NCBI GenBank assembly: GCA_015231885.1
Contig: JADGAT010000006.1
Span: forward strand, 13,123-77,122
DNA: 64,000 bases
Direction of reading: 5' to 3'
DNA from: SAR324 cluster bacterium
Lineage (GTDB): Bacteria; SAR324; NAC60-12
Shown here: positions 35,059 to 42,094 of the stretch, in pieces
Layout of the letters: each line of letters opens with the position of its first letter
How positions within the stretch are numbered: the first letter of the stretch is position 1
Notes under the pieces: model-generated
Told to the model about the DNA's origin: nothing
Seen by the model: the letters and a program-made list of their open reading frames with translations, nothing else
Database searches by the model: none
Made by a program: the position numbers and the translations under genes

Positions 35059-35895
35059 TTACTCAGATTCTTCCCAAAGTCCGGAATCATCTTCGGGGCC
35101 ATTTCTCAAATTGATCAGTGCCAGGTAGAGTATTACGGGACATGTTTTACGAAAGGCCGGTCCTTGTAGATCAACCACCAGCCAGCCTGTTGTAATCCCC
35201 CAAATGAAAGGTCCGGTCACCTCAGCCCACCAGGGAAACCGGACAGCCAGCTGTTTCAAGGTCTGTGCAGCGGCCTCTCGTCCCACAAACGCAGTAATCA
35301 TATTGAGTGTCATGCTGGTTATCAATTTGGCGGCAAGTTCTTTTCCCAGAATGGGCAGGATGATTGCAGAGAAAATAGCCACTTGGCCTAGTTTTTTGAT
35401 TTCTGAAATCACTTCTTCTGCAGCATCAGGGCTTACTCCGAGCAACTGTAGCTGCTGCCTTTGTTCTTCCGGAGTCATTTGCTGAAATTGTTTTTCGACC
35501 ATGGCCTGGACCAGTTTTTCCAGCTTAGGTTGAACTGGTCCCATTTTTTTAACAGCGATCCCAAGCTTTGAACAAATATCGTTAATGATTTCATCAATGG
35601 TTACTCCGGGTTCCTTATTGGTCATCCAACGAAAAAAATAAGCAATATCCGCACTGCCCACATAGCGAATTTCCTTTTCCAGTAATTCTACCAGTTTTCT
35701 TTTATCGCGCTCCGAACCTGTTTTAGAAAATTGAGTCAATGAAACATGAAGTTCCGCATCCGCGCTCACATTGAATGGACTGGTCAGGTGGTCAATCATG
35801 AACTCAAAATCCGGCTTTTCGGCTGTCAATAGAATTTCCTGCAAACTCATTCCTGGGTCCTTTCTTTCCAAAATATCAGCTGTACTTAAAATCAA
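35059..35895 (-). CDS. YaaW/UPF0174-like protein
   Basis: 278 residues. The N-terminal half is helical and charged; the middle contains I-I-N-D-I-C-S-K-L-G-I near 105. The C-terminal half has hydrophobic stretches (about 165-240) and ends in G-P-A-F-R-K-T-C-P-V-I-L-Y-L-A-L-I-N. This closing G-P-A-x-R-x-T-x-P pattern recalls the YaaW/UPF0174 family, whose role is unknown. The assignment is from pattern memory and is moderate. It is first in the run with the HEAT-like gene. Confidence 0.5.
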   Translation of the reverse strand: MILSTADILERKDPGMSLQEILLTAEKPDFEFMIDHLTSPFNVSADAELHVSLTQFSKTGSERDKRKLVELLEKEIRYVGSADIAYFFRWMTNKEPGVTIDEIINDICSKLGIAVKKMGPVQPKLEKLVQAMVEKQFQQMTPEEQRQQLQLLGVSPDAAEEVISEIKKLGQVAIFSAIILPILGKELAAKLITSMTLNMITAFVGREAAAQTLKQLAVRFPWWAEVTGPFIWGITTGWLVVDLQGPAFRKTCPVILYLALINLRNGPEDDSGLWEESE

Positions 35896-35966
35896 TGCCC
35901 TTCATTGCATAAAGACACAAACGACAAAGATGATAAAAATCAACTGTACCATCATCTGAAAACAAC

Positions 35967-36257
35967 TTGCAACTTTTGTTGATTTGTCAGCAGGGCAATC
36001 GCATTAAAAAGAGTTTGCCTTGGGAACACTACCAAACCGTTGAAAAAGATCATGAGCGTATCGAAATCCGAGATTACTGGTTGTTCTCTCAAATTGAAGA
36101 CCTTCCAGGAAGGTTTGCCTGGGAAGGTTTGCAAAGTATTGGTTGCGTTAAATCCCAACGGATTATTGGAAATTCAACCAGCACAGAAATACGTTATTAT
36201 ATTACCAGCTTAGACCAAGGAATTCAGCGCTTTGCTGGGAATGCTCAAACAATTTAG
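35967..36257 (+). pseudogene. ISAs1-type transposase remnant
   Basis: A 96-residue frame contains E-K-D-H-E-R-I-E-I-R-D-Y-W, then W-E-G-L-Q-S-I-G-C-V-K-S-Q-R and R-Y-Y-I-T-S-L, the well-known central-to-C-terminal blocks of ISAs1-family DDE transposases. The N-terminal third, the catalytic start and the C-terminal H-W region are missing, so it is a dead fragment. It ends at a 16-bp exact match to the GGAATGC end of the family-1 hairpin element (36238-36253), hinting that an element or deletion joined there. Confidence 0.7.
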
Positions 36258-36314
36258 ATTCTCCAACTGAACAGGCTTTATTAATTTCGCAATCCAGTAA
36301 TTTTACGAGAAATT

Positions 36315-36929
36315 TCACATTAAATTGGACAGTATCGCTGCTTCCAGGCGATCATTATACCCTACAAAAAAATGATCGGCACGATCCAGCACTTCAAAAT
36401 GAGCATTGGGGTTCCAGGAGGAAAGCATTTGTTCAATCAAGACAGGAGGAGCAAAGTCATCACGGCTTCCGCCAATCACAAGATCCAGCCTGGGAATGGC
36501 GGCAACGGGTTGAAAGTCGATAAAAGCAACCGGCGGAGCCACCATCACCATGCTGTCATAGAGGTCACTTTTACCTGCTGCTTGAGCATTCACCCACACT
36601 CCAAAGGAATATCCAGTCAATACAATGGAGTCGCACCCTGATGCTTTAAGGTATTCCAGCGCACTGAGCACATCCCGCTGCTCTCCCTGGCCATCATCAA
36701 AATTTCCTTCACTTTTTCCAACACCCCTAAAATTAAAGCGAAGCGTGGTGTACCCCTTCTTTTGAAAACTGCGTACAATGGTTCCAACAACTGCATTGTA
36801 CATATCTCCGCCATAAAGCGGATGGGGATGAGTCACCACCACCCCCAGATCGCCTGATCCTTTTTGCAGCAAACCTTCCAGTGTGACATCTCCTGCAGAA
36901 AAACTGACAACTTCTTCCTTCACAAGCAC
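36315..36929 (-). CDS. alpha/beta-hydrolase (COG2945-like)
   Basis: 204 residues, a compact hydrolase. The strand-loop H-P-H-P-L-Y-G-G-D-M-Y-N near 35-46 is typical of the COG2945/dienelactone-hydrolase-like group. The elbow is G-Y-S-F-G near 107-111 with the nucleophile serine, an acid lies in G-S-R-D-D-F near 155, and the histidine in D-R-A-D-H-F-F. No signal peptide; the substrate is unknown. It stands alone between the IS remnant and the adenosine deaminase gene. Confidence 0.8.
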   Translation of the reverse strand: MLVKEEVVSFSAGDVTLEGLLQKGSGDLGVVVTHPHPLYGGDMYNAVVGTIVRSFQKKGYTTLRFNFRGVGKSEGNFDDGQGEQRDVLSALEYLKASGCDSIVLTGYSFGVWVNAQAAGKSDLYDSMVMVAPPVAFIDFQPVAAIPRLDLVIGGSRDDFAPPVLIEQMLSSWNPNAHFEVLDRADHFFVGYNDRLEAAILSNLM

Positions 36930-37012
36930 TCTCCTTTACTGATTGATGAAATATTCAAAACAACTTTTTCACTATTCATTTATAAAAGAAAAAAGCAAAA
37001 TGCAGCTCTAAC

Positions 37013-38242
37013 TCATGTCCCCAACTCAGCAACTTTATCCAGCACTTTATCATAATATTCGGCACATTGACGCACATAATCCGATTTTCCCTTATAGGCT
37101 CCTGGAAAAAAACTCCTGCGAAATCCATGAATGATACAGCTTTTCAGAGTTTTTTCCGAAATTGGGAAATGCTGCAACGCCAGGCAAATCTCATCCGTCA
37201 CCGTCGTTTTGCTGACTGTACGATTGTCCGTACAGAAGGTGGTGCTAATACGATTTTTTAGCATATCACTAAAATGATGATTCTCAATTTTTCCAATAGC
37301 AGGATTGGTTTGTAAATTACTAGTCAGGCAGACTTCGATCGTAATCCGTTTTTCTGCAATATACTGGCATAAGTTGAAAACATACTTTTCTTTATCCTCG
37401 ATTTTTGGATCTTTGATTTTGGATGGTTCAAACAGATAATAACCATGCCCTATGCGATCTGCATGCAGATCTGTGATTGCTTGAAAAATCGACTCGGGCC
37501 CATAGGCTTCACCAGCATGAACCGTCTTGTGCATGAAAGCATCGTGCACAAATTGATAAGCCGGCCAATGATCTTTTGCCGGGTATCCTGCTTCGGCACC
37601 AGCAAGATCAAAACCAACAATGGGCATTCCCGTTGCTGAACGCAATTGTACCACGGCCTTGGCCAATTCCATCGAAGCCAGTTTTCGAATATCCAGCATG
37701 TCGGAATGAGACAGTAAATGGATCAATGTTTTATAGTAGTCGGAAAACGGACCGAAGTTGCGCATGGCACAGGCAATCATGCCATAATGGAAAGCAGGGG
37801 CGCCTCCTTTGACGATCTCGGTCTGTTGATTGTATTCATGCTGGGCACGGGAGAACCCTTTGTTGATCCCCTCAAAGACAGCCTTCATGTCCTGATAGCG
37901 ATTGATCAACAACTGGGGAGCAAAGCGGGCTTCCACATAACGAACACCTTCCTTCTGATTATCCAGGGCAAATTCATAAGCAATCTGCTCCAGGTATTCC
38001 GGTTTTTGCATAACGGCACAAGAATAGGCAAAGGTGTTCAGATACTCTTCCAAACTGGCATACTGATCCTTAAAAAGCGTCTCGTGCAATCCTTCCACTG
38101 TATAGCTGGGTAGATCCAATTTTTCTTTTTTTGCAATCTCAATCAAAGTCTCCAGTCGAATGGACCCATCCAGATGAACATGGAGATCGGATTTCGGCAG
38201 TTTTTTAATAACATCTATGGATAATAATTGTTCACTCATCAT
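37013..38242 (-). CDS. adenosine deaminase family protein
   Basis: 409 residues, longer than most bacterial adenosine deaminases (about 340). Zinc ligands H-V-H-L-D-G near 20-25, the catalytic pair in H-A-G-E near 240, R-I-G-H-G-Y near 262, E-V-C-L-T-S-N and the C-T-D-N segment of the metal aspartate are all present. It deaminates adenosine or a related purine nucleoside. An insertion of about 50 residues lies between the N-terminal metal site and the core, so the substrate may differ from adenosine (for example an adenosine derivative or futalosine-pathway intermediate). Confidence 0.88.
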   Translation of the reverse strand: MMSEQLLSIDVIKKLPKSDLHVHLDGSIRLETLIEIAKKEKLDLPSYTVEGLHETLFKDQYASLEEYLNTFAYSCAVMQKPEYLEQIAYEFALDNQKEGVRYVEARFAPQLLINRYQDMKAVFEGINKGFSRAQHEYNQQTEIVKGGAPAFHYGMIACAMRNFGPFSDYYKTLIHLLSHSDMLDIRKLASMELAKAVVQLRSATGMPIVGFDLAGAEAGYPAKDHWPAYQFVHDAFMHKTVHAGEAYGPESIFQAITDLHADRIGHGYYLFEPSKIKDPKIEDKEKYVFNLCQYIAEKRITIEVCLTSNLQTNPAIGKIENHHFSDMLKNRISTTFCTDNRTVSKTTVTDEICLALQHFPISEKTLKSCIIHGFRRSFFPGAYKGKSDYVRQCAEYYDKVLDKVAELGT

Positions 38243-38344
38243 CGAAACCGTAATAATTTTTCAATCATTGACACGTTGTCACAAACAACACGATAATTCC
38301 CTGCAATACCATCACAAAGCCACTGGACAGGCTTTCAAATTGTA

Positions 38345-39013
38345 TTACCATTCGAGCCGCTGTCCATTGGCATGCCAGAATCCACCGGTATTCGCCATGG
38401 TCAATTCTTCAATACGCTGATACAACCCTTTAGCCGCTTGCTCTGGTAAAACATCGCCATTGTGTCCGGTCATCCCGGTTTTTACAAAACCAGGATGCAG
38501 GATGGCGACTGCAATATTCTGATGTTTGAGATCCTGGGCCAGTGACACGCCTGCTGCATTCAAAGCCGCTTTGGACATGCGGTACCCATACCGACTGCCC
38601 GAAGTGTTGTCCGCAATCGAACCCATCCGGCTGGTGATCAAGGCCAGTTTGCTGCCAGATCCCAAGTTCCCCAACAAAGCCTCCGTCACCCGCAAAGGTC
38701 CCATGGCATTGATGGCAAACTGTTTTGCAATTCTTTCAAAATTCAGATCATTCAAAGTTTCGTTACTCAGCAAGCCCGCATTGTTGACCAGAATGTCAAT
38801 GGCCACGCCCTGCAGCTCTTTTTGCAGCGTTGCGATGCTGCTGGCCTCTGTGATGTCAATTCCGCTGACCACTTGCACTCCCAGCTCCTCCAACTCTTTA
38901 GAGCTTTGCCGGCACACCCCAATCACCTGGTATCCTGATTCTTGATAAACCTGGCACAACGCCAGCCCAATCCCTCGATTGCAGCCTGTGATCACTGTTA
39001 CTTTTTTGTCCAT
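38345..39013 (-). CDS. short-chain dehydrogenase/reductase
   Basis: 222 residues, a classical SDR of the short C-factor-like kind. The cofactor motif is T-G-C-N-R-G-I-G near 8-15, N-N-A-G near 78, the catalytic serine in I-T-S-R-M-G-S-I and the Y-R-M-S-K catalytic Tyr/Lys near 146-150. It is probably NADPH-dependent; the substrate is unknown. It is the last gene before the RAYT/REP locus. Confidence 0.88.
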   Translation of the reverse strand: MDKKVTVITGCNRGIGLALCQVYQESGYQVIGVCRQSSKELEELGVQVVSGIDITEASSIATLQKELQGVAIDILVNNAGLLSNETLNDLNFERIAKQFAINAMGPLRVTEALLGNLGSGSKLALITSRMGSIADNTSGSRYGYRMSKAALNAAGVSLAQDLKHQNIAVAILHPGFVKTGMTGHNGDVLPEQAAKGLYQRIEELTMANTGGFWHANGQRLEW

Positions 39014-39061
39014 TTGTTTCTCCTATAATAAATATAATTCTTGTTTCGTAGACCATCACTT

Positions 39062-39089
39062 AATATAGCGATGAATCGTCGAAGAAAGC
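39062..39089 (-). pseudogene. duplicate fragment of the RAYT gene tail
   Basis: A 28-bp stretch matches 39189-39216, the part of the RAYT gene coding S-T-I-H-R-Y-I, with three differences and 127 bases apart. It sits just outside the left REP palindrome. It looks like the leftover end of an earlier RAYT copy. Confidence 0.55.
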
Positions 39090-39090
39090 A

Positions 39091-39110
39091 GTAGGATGGG
39101 CTTGCCCATC
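39091..39110 (+). repeat. REP palindrome, left
   Basis: GTAGGATGGGCTTGCCCATC with the perfect hairpin GATGGGC-TT-GCCCATC. It flanks the RAYT gene and is the inverse complement of the right REP at 39743-39762, the usual iREP layout around REP-associated transposases. Confidence 0.8.
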
Positions 39111-39116
39111 ATCTCT

Positions 39117-39665
39117 TCATTCATAATCCATATCCTCATGCAAAGAGTACAGCCCCTCACCCCAATTTCCCGGATACATTCCTTCCTCAATATAGCGATG
39201 AATTGTCGAATAAGGCCAATCTCTTGCGTTAGTCACCAGCCCATGTTTCATAGGATTGAAATGAATATAATCAACATGCCGATTGAAATCTGCTTCATCC
39301 CGAATCAGGTGTTCCCAAAAACGACGTTGCCAGATACCAAACTCGTTCTTTTTGAGCTGGGACAAAGACAAGCTATCTTTGTCATAAAATAATTCTTTGG
39401 CATTCTTGGAAAAATACCCTTTGATCAAGGACCATCGGGTTGAGAAGTCATTATCCCCCTCAGGCAAGGTCCAAACGCAATGCAGATGTTCGGGCAACAA
39501 AACCCATGCGTCAATTTGGAAGGGACGAGTTCGTTGGATTTCTTGAATGGCTTCCCTCAAGAGGAGACGGCTTTGTTCTTGTGTCAGAATGTTTCTTCGA
39601 TGGTGGGTCACCACCGTAAAAAAATACGTACCTCCTTCCTGACGCCATCTTCGGTAATTAGTCAT
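39117..39665 (-). CDS. REP-associated tyrosine transposase (RAYT)
   Basis: 182 residues from ATG 39665, which gives the usual opening M-T-N-Y-R-R-W; an upstream TTG in frame is less likely. Y1/HUH features are the H-x-H in P-E-H-L-H-C-V-W near 60, W-Q-R-R-F-W-E-H near 127, and the catalytic Tyr in H-V-D-Y-I-H-F-N-P near 145. RAYTs are single-copy domesticated IS200/IS605 relatives that process REP hairpins. The gene is bracketed by inverted REP palindromes and followed by tandem half-REP units, supporting activity now or recently. Confidence 0.93.
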   Translation of the reverse strand: MTNYRRWRQEGGTYFFTVVTHHRRNILTQEQSRLLLREAIQEIQRTRPFQIDAWVLLPEHLHCVWTLPEGDNDFSTRWSLIKGYFSKNAKELFYDKDSLSLSQLKKNEFGIWQRRFWEHLIRDEADFNRHVDYIHFNPMKHGLVTNARDWPYSTIHRYIEEGMYPGNWGEGLYSLHEDMDYE

Positions 39666-39677
39666 GAAATTCAATCA

Positions 39678-39740
39678 TTGATGGGCAAGCTGCACTCTTT
39701 GATGGGCAAGCTGCACTCTTTGATGGGCAAGCTGCACTCT
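39678..39740 (+). repeat. tandem 21-bp repeat made of defective REP units
   Basis: Three identical 21-bp units TTGATGGGCAAGCTGCACTCT start at 39678, 39699 and 39720. A fourth start at 39741 turns into the intact REP. Each unit keeps the left REP half (GATGGGCAAGC) but lacks the pairing half, so only the last member can form the hairpin. Confidence 0.85.
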
Positions 39741-39742
39741 TT

Positions 39743-39762
39743 GATGGGCAAGCCCATCCTAC
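39743..39762 (-). repeat. REP palindrome, right
   Basis: GATGGGCAAGCCCATCCTAC, exact inverse complement of the left REP. It lies 2 bases from the end of the S74-domain gene (39764), so it may also act as a 3' hairpin for that transcript. Confidence 0.8.
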
Positions 39763-39763
39763 T

Positions 39764-41353
39764 TCACTGCACCAACGCCGTAGTCTGCGGATGAGCCGAC
39801 TCTGTTTGCTGGGTTGAGGCCTTGATCGCCTTCATTTCATTGCTCATACTCGCCATTTGCTGCGCCATTTGTTCCACCATCGCTTTCAAATCGATGATTT
39901 CTTGAGTATGTTTGGCCTGCATGGCTGATAGTTCTTGCTGATGTATCTCTTTCATCGTGTCATTTTCAGCATTGAGTTCCTTGATGGCATTGACCATAGC
40001 AATATTAATCGAATGAATATTGAAATCAAGGTACCCGTCTTCCCCCTCACTCACAGCTTCAGGAAATACCTTTTGTACTTCTTGAGCCACAAAGCCTGTT
40101 AACTCATAATCGTTGGGCAGTCCCCTTGGGTTGTTCTTTTTGTAATTAAAGGTAATAGGTTGCAGTTTTATAATTTCCTTCAATCCTCGTTTGTATTGGC
40201 CTGTGACATCCTTCAAACGTCTATCGGAAGCATTGGTCCAGGCTGTGCCTGTTGACAATCCTGCTGTACCAACAACATGAATCTTATAACTCGGACTCGT
40301 CGTACCAATACCAATGTTGCCAGCAGCATCTATAGTCATTGCCTCTACGGGTGTTCCTGATGTTTTCGTCCTAAAATGAATTTCACTTGATGCACCATTC
40401 GCATGGCTATCAATATACATCGTTCCGTGTGAGTTATCCATCCAGATTGAACCTGTTATACCAGAATCACTTCTATTTAACACTATGCCGGCATCTCTGT
40501 CGACATGGGATGACCCTGCGACTTCTAATAGTACCGACCCACTGCCTGTATCCCACCCTATTGGAGTTGTTGAACCGGGACTCCCCGTGCCGATGCCCAC
40601 GTCGCCACTCGAATCAATCCTCATTCTCTCATTTGAAGCTGTATAGAAATACATCCCATCGTTGTCATGATTGTACTTGATTTCACCGTCCATTGTTGAA
40701 CTTTCAGCAGATGCGAAGCCTAGCCTAGCAAAGCTATTGGTTTTTGAATTTTTAAGTATTAATTCAACAGAAGGATTCGCTGATGATGAATCGGGATTAT
40801 CAATCACCAACCCCAATGCTTCTGTTCCCACAAAAAATGTTGATGGACTCGACGTGCCGATACCGACTTTACCGCCGCCCGTAATTCTCATTCGTTCAGT
40901 ATTACCATTCGTCTCGAAAATGATTGCTTTATTATTAAACTGATTAATAAATAAGTCATCACTTGAACCTGTTCTATTGAAACCGAACCATCCTAATATA
41001 TCTGTATTGTTTCTATCGTAAAATTCAATTTTCCCTGTTGCATCCCCCTCCGATGTAGAATTATTATCTGAAATACGGATGACAGGTGTATTGCCTTCTA
41101 CATGTAATAATGTTTGAGGACTCGTCGTGCCGATGCCAACATTGTCAGAGGCATCAATTGCGATCGCGCTGATGATGGTATTGGCCAGGGAAAAGATGCT
41201 GCTGAAGTTCGTATTGACTTCCGACGAGCTGATCACCGTCCCCGAGGTGAAGGTATGCGGCACCGAAATACTGGCTGGTGTCTGAGCAAAGACCATGCTT
41301 TGTGTCAACACCAGCAAAGGAATTAGCCATGGTAATAATTGAATTCGTTTCAT
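39764..41353 (-). CDS. exported fibre-like protein with C-terminal S74 chaperone domain
   Basis: 529 residues. A signal peptide (about 1-23, ending M-V-F-A-Q) precedes a beta-rich body with repeated I-G-T-x-S-P units (N-V-G-I-G-T-T-S-P, K-V-G-I-G-T-S-S-P, N-I-G-I-G-T-T-S-P), as in trimeric tail-fibre-like proteins. The C-terminal intramolecular chaperone domain has A-S-D-R-R-L-K-D and G-F-V-A-Q-E-V-Q-K near 375-425, then a coiled coil (about 450-510). In phage fibres this domain trimerises the shaft and cleaves itself off at the Ser before D-R-R-L-K. Here a signal peptide and absence of phage genes suggest a chromosomal surface protein. Confidence 0.82.
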   Translation of the reverse strand: MKRIQLLPWLIPLLVLTQSMVFAQTPASISVPHTFTSGTVISSSEVNTNFSSIFSLANTIISAIAIDASDNVGIGTTSPQTLLHVEGNTPVIRISDNNSTSEGDATGKIEFYDRNNTDILGWFGFNRTGSSDDLFINQFNNKAIIFETNGNTERMRITGGGKVGIGTSSPSTFFVGTEALGLVIDNPDSSSANPSVELILKNSKTNSFARLGFASAESSTMDGEIKYNHDNDGMYFYTASNERMRIDSSGDVGIGTGSPGSTTPIGWDTGSGSVLLEVAGSSHVDRDAGIVLNRSDSGITGSIWMDNSHGTMYIDSHANGASSEIHFRTKTSGTPVEAMTIDAAGNIGIGTTSPSYKIHVVGTAGLSTGTAWTNASDRRLKDVTGQYKRGLKEIIKLQPITFNYKKNNPRGLPNDYELTGFVAQEVQKVFPEAVSEGEDGYLDFNIHSINIAMVNAIKELNAENDTMKEIHQQELSAMQAKHTQEIIDLKAMVEQMAQQMASMSNEMKAIKASTQQTESAHPQTTALVQ

Positions 41354-41447
41354 GATTACCTCAGATAGTTTGAGTTGATGATAGAACTTGCTATATTATT
41401 TTGTTCTCTTTGTTGACAAACAGCACACATTGTGCAATGAATGAGCT

Positions 41448-41738
41448 ATGATACAATTTCGATGGAATAGTGAAAAAAATCTACAACTACAACAAACTCG
41501 TAATATCTCTTTTGAAAAAATAGTATTTGCGATCGAAAATGGAGGACTAATTGATATTGTTCCTCACCCGAATAAAGACAAATACCCGAATCAACTAGTC
41601 TATGTTGTCAATATTGAGCAATATATTCATTTAGTACCATTCGTCAAAGAGAATCCGGATATACGATTTTTAAAAACCATTATCCCCAGTCGTAAAGCAA
41701 CCAAAAAATATATACCAAACAGAGTCCATGAAATATAA
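41448..41738 (+). CDS. BrnT-like toxin (DUF497-type)
   Basis: 96 residues. The opening F-R-W-N-S-E-K-N and N-I-S-F-E-K-I-V-F-A-I-E follow the BrnT/DUF497 pattern, and the end has F-L-K-T-I-I-P-S-R-K-A-T-K-K-Y. BrnT toxins are RelE-like ribonucleases. It precedes and overlaps by 11 bases a ribbon-helix-helix antitoxin, the order found in brnTA. The family assignment is by motif memory. Confidence 0.65.
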   Translation: MIQFRWNSEKNLQLQQTRNISFEKIVFAIENGGLIDIVPHPNKDKYPNQLVYVVNIEQYIHLVPFVKENPDIRFLKTIIPSRKATKKYIPNRVHEI

Positions 41739-42003
41739 ACTAGATCCAGAAGAGCAAGAAATTCTTGATGCTTTTGAACGCGGTGACTTGAAATCAATTC
41801 CTAATGTACAGCAAGAAATAGAGCTTACCAAAGAAGCCGCACGTAATACATTCAACAAAACCAAGAGAATAAACCTTCGCCTGACAGAACAAGATTTTGA
41901 CCTCGCTCACATCAAAGCTTTAGAAGAAGGCCTCCCTTATCAAACCTTACTTTCCAGTGTGATTCACAAGTATTTATCGGGTCGACTTACCGAAAAACCT
42001 TAG
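41728..42003 (+). CDS. ribbon-helix-helix antitoxin, BrnA/CopG-like
   Basis: 91 residues. The C-terminal part R-I-N-L-R-L-T-E-Q-D-F-D-L-A-H-I-K-A followed by helix P-Y-Q-T-L-L-S-S-V-I-H-K-Y-L-S-G is the ribbon-helix-helix DNA-binding fold. The N-terminal acidic part should contact the toxin. It overlaps the toxin gene, so the pair is translationally coupled and probably self-repressed. Confidence 0.75.
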   Translation: MKYKLDPEEQEILDAFERGDLKSIPNVQQEIELTKEAARNTFNKTKRINLRLTEQDFDLAHIKALEEGLPYQTLLSSVIHKYLSGRLTEKP

Positions 42004-42094
42004 CCGATAACAATTGAATCTCCCCAAAGACTAGAAACTCATTGTTCAGAGCCCTTGTGCTATATCCTCCTAACCCTTCTCATTCTTAATTCTT

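Noticed and set aside
39678..39762. Tandem 21-bp units considered as a CRISPR array
   Set aside because: Units are directly adjacent with no spacers and share the REP core, so they are REP-derived repeats.
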